Positions 9,925 to 17,779 of a DNA stretch of 64,000 nt are shown in pieces. The DNA is from an uncultured Chlamydiae bacterium. Its GTDB lineage: Bacteria > Chlamydiota > Chlamydiia > Chlamydiales > Rhabdochlamydiaceae. Numbering within the stretch: position 1 is the stretch's first letter; each line of letters begins with the position of its first letter. Under the pieces are notes generated by a model. It searched no databases. It was not told the DNA's origin and saw nothing but the letters and a program-made list of their open reading frames with translations. The stretch is from NCBI GenBank assembly GCA_903824495.1, contig CAIJXB010000060.1:19963-83962 (forward strand). Direction: 5' to 3'. A program made the position numbers and the translations under genes.

Positions 9925-10347
9925 TCACTGATATCTAATAAGAAGCGGAGCATGATGACATCTTGGACATTCTAGAGGAGCATCTTGTGTGCTGGATAGA
10001 TTTGCTCCCCATGTGCAGTTGGTGCAAATATAATAAATCCTCCTTTCCTTAGGTTTTGGCTGCCGAAAAGAAAGCGAGGGGCCATCATAGAATAGATGCT
10101 GATGCACACGAGACAAATCGATGGCCTCGCCGTGTTCTCCTTCGACATAAATAATGCCATTGTAAAGGCAGGTTTTTTCGGGATGAAAAACAATTCTATT
10201 TCCTTCGATTTTTTCAATAGAACTTCCTGCGTGTTTTAAAAGCATGTCAATGATATCTTGATGTTGATCATCGTGAGCATATGCTGTTGAACCGAACTTC
10301 AATAGGAAGACAAAAACGGAGATTTTCATGAATCGTTGGAAAGTCAT
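9925..10347 (-). CDS. Secreted protein with C-terminal zinc ribbon, module copy A
   Basis: Unknown family, 140 aa. It has a signal peptide (MKISVFVFLLKFGSTAYA, if read from the second Met), a ~75-aa middle part with a VEGEHGEAIDL strand pair, and a C-terminal CTNC...CPRC treble (C-x2-C and C-x2-C about 20 residues apart), which should bind zinc. It is paralogous to 25521-25895 and to the pseudogene at 11963-12301. The start is either ATG 10347 (weak AAGAG upstream) or ATG 10330. It overlaps the divergent gene at 10328 by 20 nt, so both promoters must lie inside the partner gene. Exported by Sec; the target is not known. Confidence 0.7.
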   Translation of the reverse strand: MTFQRFMKISVFVFLLKFGSTAYAHDDQHQDIIDMLLKHAGSSIEKIEGNRIVFHPEKTCLYNGIIYVEGEHGEAIDLSRVHQHLFYDGPSLSFRQPKPKERRIYYICTNCTWGANLSSTQDAPLECPRCHHAPLLIRYQ

Positions 10348-11284
10348 AGAATCACTCTTTTTTAAGATGAAGAAACCTGTTTACTTTTTCAGTATTACTG
10401 GACTGGTAGGTTTTTTGTCATTGTTTTTTTATTTCAATACATCGGAAAAAAGCGAAGAACTCGTTTTTTTAGAAAATGTAATGATTCGCGAAGGAGGACT
10501 TTATGTACTTATGGGATCAAAGCCTATGGTTAGCTTTGATGTTAGATCCGGTATCCTGGAAACGGCTGAAGAGTATCAAAAACACCTCGAATACGCAAAA
10601 ATTAAATACCCGGAAGATAGGATTGAAACATTTGAGGAATACAAGATTTCTCATAAGTTAGACAAACATATCCAGTACAGTGAATTATGGGAGGACTGGA
10701 AAACAAAAATGAAAAATTATGTAGGGCCTCATTTTCAGTTTATCACACGTAGAGCTCCTTTTGGAGAAAACCTCTCTGAGAGGAGAAATCTGGAGGGGCT
10801 TTTCATCAATAACTGTTCTTTGCTTTATGTGTTAACTGTTCATTATTCTGAATTTGAAAAAGTTTTTGGAGCGCCTTTTGAACCTAAAAAGGTTTTGAAT
10901 GAGATTTCAGATCCAAATTCTATTTTTTGGGAGCGTGCCTTTCGCGATCAGTATACCCAAGGATTGCTTTTTGGGTATGGATCCAGAAACTCATTTATTT
11001 TTTCTTGGCAAATTGAAAATGATTTTCCTTTTTCTATACGATACTTTCAAGACATCTCCCTACTTATTAAAACCAAGTTTGATAAAAAGAAGGTCAACGT
11101 CTCAGATTTGCTTCTTCCGCCCATTAGTTTGTATTTTTTAGGAGATCCAGTGCTTGAAATCTATAAATTACAACGAAAAGAAATTCTAGAGGAATTTAAA
11201 AATAAAGACTTTGAAAGCACAGTAAAGCTATGGTTGAGAAGTGGTATGGATACTCCTAAAGAGAGTAAGTTTCTAAAAGAATGA
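10328..11284 (+). CDS. Membrane-anchored exported protein, module copy A
   Basis: Unknown family, 318 aa, with an N-terminal hydrophobic anchor or uncleaved signal (YFFSITGLVGFLSLFFYF). It is paralogous to 12296-13303 and 24676-25524, sharing a GSKPM motif near residue 62, an LWEDWK-type aromatic cluster near residue 118, and a GLLFGYGSRNSF motif near residue 220. GGAG is present about 8 bases before ATG 10328. The gene is divergent from, and overlaps by 20 nt, the secreted zinc-ribbon gene, the same arrangement as in the next module. Residues after the anchor are probably periplasmic. No enzyme motif is recognised. Confidence 0.7.
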   Translation: MNRWKVIESLFFKMKKPVYFFSITGLVGFLSLFFYFNTSEKSEELVFLENVMIREGGLYVLMGSKPMVSFDVRSGILETAEEYQKHLEYAKIKYPEDRIETFEEYKISHKLDKHIQYSELWEDWKTKMKNYVGPHFQFITRRAPFGENLSERRNLEGLFINNCSLLYVLTVHYSEFEKVFGAPFEPKKVLNEISDPNSIFWERAFRDQYTQGLLFGYGSRNSFIFSWQIENDFPFSIRYFQDISLLIKTKFDKKKVNVSDLLLPPISLYFLGDPVLEIYKLQRKEILEEFKNKDFESTVKLWLRSGMDTPKESKFLKE

Positions 11285-11311
11285 AAATGTTCCCTTAAAA
11301 AGTAGTCCCAT

Positions 11312-11770
11312 TTACTGAGGTAAGGAGTGACCCATAGATTGCTTTTGAGCTTTTTGGGCCCCTAGCACTCCTAAAATCAGCGCTGAAGCCAAGGAGATTG
11401 TAAACAACGTTAACCAGATAAAAACGTGCCGCTTCTTCATGGGACAGCCAACTACATTGTATATAATAGCAATGCTAGAAATAGCAAAGAGAACCACTAG
11501 AGTTCCTGCTAGAAGGGAAAGTTTCCATCCAAGTCCAATATCGACTACAAAAGAGACTCCCATAGCAATGTAGATCACGCAAAAAAGAACAAATGCGCCG
11601 AGTATAAAGCCAAGCACGGTGAAAATTTTATTTTTACCTTTCCTTTTAAAGGAGATCAGCAAGGCCATTACTATCAGGGAAAGTAAAAGAAAAAGTATAA
11701 ATCCTGCCATCCAAGTTAAGGTGGTACCTTGCCACAGAGGAAGGGGGAGGTTATTTAATGAAGTATCCAT
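11312..11770 (-). CDS. 4-TM membrane protein, module copy B
   Basis: Paralogue of the 9377-9853 protein (152 aa): same N-terminal MDTSLNNLPLPLWQGT, four TM helices (TLTWMAGFILFLLLSLIVMALLI, FILGAFVLFCVIYIAMG, LSLLAGTLVVLFAISSIAIIY, VFIWLTLFTISLASALILG). The 3' end and its flank (GTTCCCTTAAAAAGT) are nearly identical to those of the third copy at 13396, which shows recent tandem duplication. It sits convergent to the end of the exported protein of module A, with a 27-nt gap. Function unknown. Confidence 0.7.
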   Translation of the reverse strand: MDTSLNNLPLPLWQGTTLTWMAGFILFLLLSLIVMALLISFKRKGKNKIFTVLGFILGAFVLFCVIYIAMGVSFVVDIGLGWKLSLLAGTLVVLFAISSIAIIYNVVGCPMKKRHVFIWLTLFTISLASALILGVLGAQKAQKQSMGHSLPQ

Positions 11771-11772
11771 AT

Positions 11773-11794
11773 CTTCCTTCTATCAAGAAGGAAG
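11773..11794 (-). promoter_or_regulatory. Hairpin over the ribosome binding site, copy B
   Basis: Perfect inverted repeat CTTCCTTCT and AGAAGGAAG (9 bp) with a 4-nt loop, directly before the start codon of the 4-TM gene. The arm nearest the ATG is the AAGGAAG Shine-Dalgarno site itself, so folding would block initiation. Confidence 0.55.
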
Positions 11795-11814
11795 AATTCG
11801 TTCAAGATCTTTAG

Positions 11815-11890
11815 TTTATGGGAGGACTCTCGAACTTCTTCTAAGTCCGTGGCAGCGATCGGAATACTAAAAGGAAGGCCCTCCCATAAA
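11815..11890. repeat. Inverted repeat in gene-poor stretch
   Basis: TTTATGGGAGG at 11815-11825 and its exact reverse complement at 11880-11890 flank about 54 bases. The spacer does not form a good cloverleaf, so it is not a tRNA. On the minus strand the enclosed bases can be read as a short peptide without a start. It may be the edge of a lost element. The remainder of 11771-12295 is explained by the leader hairpin and the zinc-ribbon pseudogene. Confidence 0.35.
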
Positions 11891-11962
11891 GACCACGTTA
11901 TATGTTACAAAACCTTCCGGCCACGAAACAAACAACCATCAGTTTGACATATACCTTTTTCA

Positions 11963-12301
11963 TTAGTATTTAGCTCGCCCAGGACAAAGTCCTTTGGACT
12001 TTTTCTTATCAGCAGACAAAAAACTTCTTTCTATATAGAAACCTAGATGGTTAGCCACTACTAAAGGCAGGGGAACTAAGTCATATCCATTCAAATTTAA
12101 CCATAGCCCGTTCCTCGAAAAGATAATATTTTCAGGTTAGAGGAATATCTTCCCTTCAATATAGTGTTCTACGCAATAGCTTTCATTTTCCATAATTTGG
12201 TATAAGAGGTGGTTTTCGGATAACTCCGTCTCGCTTCTTAAGGAAGTTGTAAACATTGACAAGAAACCAGCAACCGCTACAGCAAGGAATTTAATATGCA
12301 C
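11963..12301 (-). pseudogene. Decayed secreted zinc-ribbon gene, module copy B
   Basis: Reading the minus strand from a GTG at 12301 gives a signal peptide (KFLAVAVAGFLSMFTTSLRS), then a stretch matching the middle of the 9925-10347 protein (IEGKIFL aligned to IEGNRIVF). It meets an in-frame TAA at 12137-12139 and resumes in the same frame (NIIFSRNGLWLNLNG.., GFYIERSFL) to a second TAA at 11963. The C-terminal zinc ribbon is missing. The start overlaps the divergent gene at 12296 exactly as in module A. This is a gene disabled by at least one nonsense mutation and a 3' loss. Confidence 0.6.
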
Positions 12302-13303
12302 AAGATCACCTTTTTGGTAAAAAAACTCTTGATGCCTGCCATCTTGATCCTAGCTTTTTTATTTTGCAATAGCGCCTGTCAAAAAAATCCATCAAAAGAA
12401 AAAAAATACGCGTTGACTTCGGAAGAACACAAGTCTCTTGAGAAGTTTTTTCGATGCTTTATGCTGGATGAATCTGCTATTTTTACACTTCTAGGATCAA
12501 AACCTCTTACCGAAGTCATAGTTGATTATTATAAAGAAGATGGGTCTAGTCCATCCCCTGAAGAGATGAAAGGTTTTTATATTACACTCAATCGGGATGA
12601 TCCTGCTGATATGGCCCTTTACAAAACAGTGCCAAAAGAGTGTACCGTAAAGCTGGTTCGCGATGCTGATTACATAGGCAATATTGGTAAGCTTTGGGAT
12701 TTTTGGGAACAAATCTCCTCAAGATTTCCCATCTCAAAAAAATTTCTCCTGGTTAAAACAGAACGCCCCCCTGAAGATGTTGCAATATTTGAGTCTTGTG
12801 AGAAGATGTATGATATTCTTTTTGTGGATGTCTTTGAAACTGCTTCCGTATTACAAGAAAACTATGATCTATTTAAACGAGCTGTTGGGTTCGATTTTGA
12901 TCCTTTAAAGATCACTCTTGAGATAGGAAAGCCAGGGTCTTCTTTTTGGACTTCTATCAATTCTCCGAAGTACAGCTATTTGTGGGGATTATTGTATGGA
13001 TTTGGCAAAGAAAACTCCTTTTCCTATTATTGGAAATACCGGCTTTTTTGGTCTGATATGACTCCTGAAACGCAGGCGGAAAAAGCGTTTGCAGAGTCCA
13101 TCAAAAAACAGCCCTTTCGCTTTGCTCAAGATTTTTTTATGAAGTGTTCCATAGATGATTTTCCTATCCCTGCTTTTGCCACCTACTCAAAGCCTAATTC
13201 CATGGTCATGCAATATGAAAAGGAAAGAGAAGAAATCCAAAAGCTTTATAAGGGCAAAGATTTCGTGGATTATACCCTTGAATTACTCACTGAGGGTCAC
13301 TGA
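12296..13303 (+). CDS. Exported protein, possible lipoprotein, module copy B
   Basis: Paralogue of 10328-11284 (335 aa). The N-terminus is a signal sequence ending LAFLFCNSACQK; the cysteine could be lipid-modified, although the residues before it do not fit the lipobox consensus well. Shared family motifs are GSKPL near residue 64, LWDFWEQ near residue 132 and GLLYGFGKENSFSYYW near residue 226. AAGGA at 12284-12288 supports the start. The last codons run into a 43-nt copy of the 3' end of the zinc-ribbon gene, so the present C-terminus (LTEGH) was created by recombination. Function unknown. Confidence 0.7.
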   Translation: MHKITFLVKKLLMPAILILAFLFCNSACQKNPSKEKKYALTSEEHKSLEKFFRCFMLDESAIFTLLGSKPLTEVIVDYYKEDGSSPSPEEMKGFYITLNRDDPADMALYKTVPKECTVKLVRDADYIGNIGKLWDFWEQISSRFPISKKFLLVKTERPPEDVAIFESCEKMYDILFVDVFETASVLQENYDLFKRAVGFDFDPLKITLEIGKPGSSFWTSINSPKYSYLWGLLYGFGKENSFSYYWKYRLFWSDMTPETQAEKAFAESIKKQPFRFAQDFFMKCSIDDFPIPAFATYSKPNSMVMQYEKEREEIQKLYKGKDFVDYTLELLTEGH

Positions 13304-13338
13304 TATCTAATAAGAAGCGGAGCATGATGACATCTTGG
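13296..13338 (-). repeat. 43-nt remnant of zinc-ribbon gene 3' end
   Basis: Identical to 9924-9966, the last codons and stop of the zinc-ribbon gene at 9925-10347. After it the sequence diverges. It marks where a third copy of that gene was deleted between the exported-protein gene and the third 4-TM gene, and it supplies the stop codon of the 12296-13303 reading frame. Confidence 0.75.
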
Positions 13339-13395
13339 GCGCTCTAAAAAGCTTCGGAAAGGCTTAGTAGACCTAAAAGAGTAAAAATAGTTCCC

Positions 13396-13881
13396 TTAAA
13401 AAGTGGACCCATCTGCTGGGGATAAAGAATACCCAATAGCTTGTTTTTTTGATTGCTCCTGAGCTTTTTGAGCACTTTTATCTAAAAACACAAATATTAA
13501 AGCAAAGGAAATCGCAAACAAAAACGCCCATGTAACGAACCATCTTGTACTCCCGTTTAATGATCCTACTATCATAGCAATGACAGAAGTAGCACAGAGA
13601 ACGACTGAAGATCCTGCTAGAAGGGAAAGTTTCCATCCGAGCTCAACGTCGACTAAGAAAGAAAATGCCATAGCAACGAGGATTAAAAAAGAAAGGAGAA
13701 ATGCGCCCAACATGAAGCACCCAATCGTGTGCAGTTTATCTTGGACTCGTTCTTGAAAAGATCGTATGAAGATCGTTAACACCAGGACGAGAAGAAAAAG
13801 TCCAAATGTTAACCCAGCCATCCCTGTTATGATGGTGACTTGCCACGGAAGTAGAGAGACATTATCAAGTGTACCGTTCAT
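13396..13881 (-). CDS. 4-TM membrane protein, module copy C
   Basis: Third paralogue (161 aa) of the 9377 and 11312 proteins, with the same LLAGSSVVLCATSVIAMI third helix and a DVELGWKLSLLAG segment almost identical to copy B. Four TM helices. Its N-terminus (NGTLDNVSLLPWQVT) is more divergent. The AT-rich leader up to about 13940 also matches copy A. Transcribed away from the DUF3857 gene on the same strand; no partner zinc-ribbon gene remains next to it. Function unknown. Confidence 0.7.
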   Translation of the reverse strand: MNGTLDNVSLLPWQVTIITGMAGLTFGLFLLVLVLTIFIRSFQERVQDKLHTIGCFMLGAFLLSFLILVAMAFSFLVDVELGWKLSLLAGSSVVLCATSVIAMIVGSLNGSTRWFVTWAFLFAISFALIFVFLDKSAQKAQEQSKKQAIGYSLSPADGSTF

Positions 13882-13883
13882 AT

Positions 13884-13905
13884 CTTCCTTCTATCAAGAA
13901 GGAAG
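13884..13905 (-). promoter_or_regulatory. Hairpin over the ribosome binding site, copy C
   Basis: Same perfect 9-bp inverted repeat (CTTCCTTCT, loop ATCA, AGAAGGAAG) as copy B, again two bases upstream of the start codon and overlapping the Shine-Dalgarno site. Conservation in three copies, while the neighbouring bases differ, suggests selection or recent duplication. Confidence 0.55.
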
Positions 13906-13987
13906 AATTCTCTCAATTATTTTATTATTTCCTCTGAAAAAACATTTTTCTGAACCATTGCTGGAATGATTCTGCCTGATAATAGCC

Positions 13988-16417
13988 TTAATTCTCTTCA
14001 CTTATAGCCATTTTCTCCTTAACTATCAGCGATCTAGCCTGATTTAGGGTAAATAAACAGGACCCAAGATACAGGTAACTCGTAGCCAAAGCTAAGATCT
14101 TTTCAGCGAACTGTAGATCTGGCAACATAAAAATAAGATAGAAAAAAAGACATGCCTGGAATCCTAAAAATCCTTGTATAATCCAGATAGCTTTGGTGGA
14201 TTTTCGCAAAACAATGTAAGAACAGAGCGAGTTCGCAGCTACCACAAGCCCACAAGCCATAAGAATAGACTGGACAAGGTTAGTCTCTCCGAATATAGAG
14301 GTCGTGCCTAATATCGTAATAACAGAAAAAAACATTCGAAATTTTCCAAGATGAAAAATTAAGAGCTGCTGAGTCGGCCTATTTTTTCTAAAAACGAAAT
14401 AGCTCAAGACCCATATAAAAATCCCTGCAATCCAATAAACAAACGAAAGGTTAACGTTGTCATTTGCAGCGGTTGGGAGGAGAGCAACATTCATCCTAGG
14501 AGGAGCGTTGAGATCAATATCATTTACTATAGTCCAGTAGTCTCGAAGAGATGTCTGTGGGACATGATCCTGCAAGTGCTTAAGTTCGATATCAAAGTCA
14601 GCTCTATGTTCCTCTATTCGGGTAGAGAGATTATAGAAAAGAGATTCATGCTCTTGGGTGTAATTTTCTTCAAAAGGCTTCCATTTAATGAAGGGGCTTT
14701 CGATATGTATATGTTCTTTCATCCATAGAGGATACGAAATTGCGTAAGGAGAAGACCTTTCAGGGTTAACTCTGCTATCAAGATAGTTTCTTATGATAAA
14801 GGACAAAACCTTGAGCATCTTCGTGTCAGATGTTTTTTGAGTAGGAAGACGATAAAGCTCCGTGAGGGTCAGAATATTATTTTCTCGATCATCTAAGAGT
14901 TTCAGGGGAGAGTCTAAGATTGCTGCCCCATATATTTCTTGTATGTCAGTAAGACAATCTTCCGAAAACTTCTTCATTCCACGCCATTGAAAAGATCGTC
15001 TAACTTGATCTGCTTTGAAACCATGGTAAACGCTCTTTATTTTCAATAGAGCAGAGTCTTCGGATTCTAAAATAAAGGAAGTGTCTATTTCAGTCGGTTT
15101 TTCAAGGGAGACTTTGGGAAGAGGCGTTAGCCTTTCGGAGCCCTCCCTAAGTAAAAGGCCATATTCATAATTTGGGAAGAAATTTGTTTGTAAAGATCCG
15201 CCTTGGAGGCTGTAGGTAGGGTCAACTGAGTAAGTGGTTCCTTGAATTTCAATCTGCAAAACGAGATGGTTGAATAAAGTAGGATCCGGTAAAGCCTCAG
15301 AAAGCCTCTTCCCATTACTTGAATGAACTAGAAGGGGAGTAGACGGAATGTCCATTAAATGAAGAAGGGCATGTAAAAGAAAGGCTTTGTCTTTACAATC
15401 GCCAAAGCGCTTTTGGAAGGTTAGATGTGGGGGCCTGGGCTGAAAAGCCCCCATACCTTCTTCAATTCCAAGGTATCTGACCTCATTTTGGACAAACCGC
15501 AAAGCCAATAAGGCTCGCTCTGATAAATCGTTGGTAGATGCTTTCCATTTTTCTGCCAAAGCTTGCATTTCGAAAGGAACAGATTTGGTAAAATCGGACG
15601 GCAAAGTATATAATGGGGATAGTTTGCGGACCAGGGCTTCCCATGTCTCATATTGACTTATTTGAATATGAGCAGGTGGGTTGTGCCAAACAGGTTGATT
15701 CGGCTCATAGGGGTGTGCATCTGTGTCAGTTGCTTCCCATACCCATTCACGTAGGGAAGGGGAAAGATCTGCAATTTTAGTCTCTATAGAAGTGTTAAAA
15801 GGCTTGATGAGGAAAGAAAAATCAGGAGGTCCTAAAAGGCGGTGAGTTATTTTCTCCGCAGAGCTGTCTCTTTGTAGATACACCATATCGGTATAGTGAG
15901 AAGTAAAAAGGGGATGATATCCTACTGTAGAGTATGAATGGTCAATGATGTCGCCTTCTCGAATATCATCAAGGAAATGGACAAGAGTAAGCTCCCCATT
16001 ATAAAGGTTTCGTTCCAGCTCTTTTTCTCGTTGAATAACGTTATGACGAGCATTTTCTAGTCGATCAACCCACTGCCCATCGCGAAAGATACGAATGGTA
16101 TGTACAATAACATGACTATAGGAAGGGTCAAAGTCGATGTTTAATTGAGAAAGGTCTTCTACACCACTTTGTGTTAACACTTTAGCTGCAAAATGGCGGT
16201 ACAGTGTCTTTTCGCCCCAGTGCATTTGTTTATCAATCAAAAGGTATTGAAAATTCACCTGAGAAGGTTTAACTAAAACAGGTTCTAAGGGGAAATCATA
16301 AGTTTTTACCCATGAAGGAGCTGGTTCTTTAGAATACTGGGCATTTTGGCCTGAAGTGGAGGCGGTTAAAAAAAGAGCTGGAAAACACAAAATGCAGAGG
16401 AGTGTTCTAAAAAACAT
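13988..16417 (-). CDS. DUF3857/transglutaminase-like exported protein with C-terminal TM helices
   Basis: Signal peptide MFFRTLLCILCFPALFLTAS, an N-terminal DUF3857 domain (about residues 60-260), then a transglutaminase-like domain. The likely triad is complete: Cys in FGDCKDKAFLLHAL near residue 339, His in FNHLVLQ near 383, Asp in VDPTYSL near 398. A beta-rich part follows, then four TM helices in the last ~140 residues. The start at 16417 is chosen because AAGGAAG lies just upstream and the signal peptide begins there; an upstream ATG at 16450 has neither. The domain pair occurs in many bacteria as periplasmic proteins of unknown substrate. A paralogue lacking the TM tail is at 57613-59553. 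Confidence 0.8.
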   Translation of the reverse strand: MFFRTLLCILCFPALFLTASTSGQNAQYSKEPAPSWVKTYDFPLEPVLVKPSQVNFQYLLIDKQMHWGEKTLYRHFAAKVLTQSGVEDLSQLNIDFDPSYSHVIVHTIRIFRDGQWVDRLENARHNVIQREKELERNLYNGELTLVHFLDDIREGDIIDHSYSTVGYHPLFTSHYTDMVYLQRDSSAEKITHRLLGPPDFSFLIKPFNTSIETKIADLSPSLREWVWEATDTDAHPYEPNQPVWHNPPAHIQISQYETWEALVRKLSPLYTLPSDFTKSVPFEMQALAEKWKASTNDLSERALLALRFVQNEVRYLGIEEGMGAFQPRPPHLTFQKRFGDCKDKAFLLHALLHLMDIPSTPLLVHSSNGKRLSEALPDPTLFNHLVLQIEIQGTTYSVDPTYSLQGGSLQTNFFPNYEYGLLLREGSERLTPLPKVSLEKPTEIDTSFILESEDSALLKIKSVYHGFKADQVRRSFQWRGMKKFSEDCLTDIQEIYGAAILDSPLKLLDDRENNILTLTELYRLPTQKTSDTKMLKVLSFIIRNYLDSRVNPERSSPYAISYPLWMKEHIHIESPFIKWKPFEENYTQEHESLFYNLSTRIEEHRADFDIELKHLQDHVPQTSLRDYWTIVNDIDLNAPPRMNVALLPTAANDNVNLSFVYWIAGIFIWVLSYFVFRKNRPTQQLLIFHLGKFRMFFSVITILGTTSIFGETNLVQSILMACGLVVAANSLCSYIVLRKSTKAIWIIQGFLGFQACLFFYLIFMLPDLQFAEKILALATSYLYLGSCLFTLNQARSLIVKEKMAISEEN

Positions 16418-16450
16418 AAGCTTCCTTAAAATTTCTTTTGTAAGAATCAA

Positions 16451-16620
16451 TATTCATAAATATTTTCTGAATAAAGCTTAATGAGGAATGAAATTGAAAT
16501 AAAGCAAAAAATCTTGTTGGTATTAAAGAAATTAGATTACCTCTAATGAGGTTGAATAAAGTGACTGTCTTATGTGTTTTTAAAAAATGTTAATTAATAA
16601 TTTAATTTATTCTAATTGTG
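16451..16620. other. AT-rich spacer
   Basis: About 170 bases, very AT-rich, between the DUF3857 gene and the end of the biosynthetic operon. It holds a short ACCTC/GAGGT hairpin near 16535 that could be a weak operon terminator. No reading frame or clear promoter seen. Confidence 0.3.
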
Positions 16621-17328
16621 CTATCCCAATATTGTTGGATTTTCTTGTTGAATTACATAAACAGCTAGTTTGTGGTATTCTATTTTTTTGTCATAAACAA
16701 AAATTTTTTGCGAGTCTTTAGAATCGAATGAAGAAATGGTATCGAACTCGTCAAAATTCGGATAGATTTCAGGGATTTTTTTGATTACAAGGCCCGTTCC
16801 GAGCGCTTTTAGAAAAGCTTCTTTGGCACACCAAAAGCTAAAGAAATAGTCAGTAGCTTGATTAGGATTAGCGAGCAGCACTTTTTTTTCATCAGGTGAC
16901 ATAAAGTTATCTGACAATTTTAATGCATCAATTTTCTCATCTAATTTTTCAATATCTATCCCGATAGGACGATTAGGATGGAAGGCGATGAAAGCAAAGT
17001 CTTTTGTATGTGCTATATTGAAGTAGGTGAAATTATTCTTTAGGTAGGGTTTCCCGAACTTATTTAGCATAAGTTCAACTTTGTCAGGTGCACAGCATAT
17101 AAGTTTACTCAATTGGTATCTTAAAATAGCATGAGTAATAATGGATCTGTTGCGCCCATCTTCCGGAATTAGTTTTCTCGTCTTATTTTGAGTTTGAATG
17201 TCTAAAAAAGTTTCAGCGGAAAGAACTTCCGTTTTCTGTATGTCTTGAAGGTTAATGATCCAAAATTGAGCTTCTTGGAATGGTGCTAGTTCTATGGTTG
17301 TAGCCCTGCTTAAAAAATTATTCTGCAT
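16621..17328 (-). CDS. 4'-Phosphopantetheinyl transferase, Sfp type
   Basis: Converts apo carrier proteins to the holo form by moving phosphopantetheine from CoA to the carrier serine. The Sfp/HetI signature pair is present: RPIGIDIEKLDE and FSFWCAKEAFLKALGTGL, containing the Mg-binding acid residues and the KEA motif. The N-terminal half has the usual RRxLxR-like region (ILRYQLSKLI) and NKFGKPYL. The frame continues up to 17526, but that would overlap the lipocalin gene by 200 nt; ATG 17328 gives 235 aa, normal for the family, with an 11-nt overlap. Last gene of the five-gene operon and clearly intended for its two carrier proteins. Confidence 0.85.
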   Translation of the reverse strand: MQNNFLSRATTIELAPFQEAQFWIINLQDIQKTEVLSAETFLDIQTQNKTRKLIPEDGRNRSIITHAILRYQLSKLICCAPDKVELMLNKFGKPYLKNNFTYFNIAHTKDFAFIAFHPNRPIGIDIEKLDEKIDALKLSDNFMSPDEKKVLLANPNQATDYFFSFWCAKEAFLKALGTGLVIKKIPEIYPNFDEFDTISSFDSKDSQKIFVYDKKIEYHKLAVYVIQQENPTILG

Positions 17329-17779
17329 ATGAATGACTGGTGGGAGATACTCTTTCCCAAGTGATTTTAGAAGTCCCAGATGTCTCTGAGTTTTTTCTTG
17401 TGTAAGGGCATTGAAGGACAAGCGTATTTCTATAGAAGGAAAACTCCCTTCTTTGAGGTTTTTGAATGAAATTTGGGAAGGTGCATACTTCTGGATAGTG
17501 AATGATTGCACTGTCTGTGATTTCATAAGTGCCTACATATCCACCATAACCATCTGCTATTTCTATTTTTTCTGCAGTCGTAGTCTCTTTATAATCCTCA
17601 GAAGAGCATTCAAGTCGGTTTTTTCGCATAAAATGCACAGACACGTAGTTATCTTCTGTATATATGAGATAGCCTATTGGAGAGTCTCCATAAGGGGAAA
17701 TTTCTTGTTTTGGATTGTCTAGGTAGATCTTAAACTCGATCAGTTTCCATGTTCCTACAAAATCTGCTTTCTGCTTCAC
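17318..17779 (-). CDS. Lipocalin-like domain protein of the biosynthetic operon
   Basis: 153 aa matching the small lipocalin-like family found beside polyketide genes: GTWKLIEFKIY at the start, SPIGYLIYTEDNYVSVHFMRKNR, GGYVGTYEITDSAIIHYPEVCTFPNF, ending in ITWERV. This is an eight-stranded barrel that may bind a hydrophobic ligand. Its role in such clusters is not established; it may help cyclisation or carry the product. It starts inside the PKS stop (ATGA overlap at 17776-17779), so it is translationally coupled, and its 3' end overlaps the phosphopantetheinyl transferase. No signal peptide. Confidence 0.75.
   Translation of the reverse strand: MKQKADFVGTWKLIEFKIYLDNPKQEISPYGDSPIGYLIYTEDNYVSVHFMRKNRLECSSEDYKETTTAEKIEIADGYGGYVGTYEITDSAIIHYPEVCTFPNFIQKPQRREFSFYRNTLVLQCPYTRKNSETSGTSKITWERVSPTSHSYAE

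Noticed and set aside
11815..11890. tRNA-like shape with 11-bp ends and GTTCGAG inside
   Set aside because: The arms resemble an acceptor stem, but the T-stem and anticodon arm do not pair.
17329..17526. N-terminal extension of the phosphopantetheinyl transferase
   Set aside because: It would overlap the lipocalin gene by 200 nt in a different frame and give a protein longer than the family norm.
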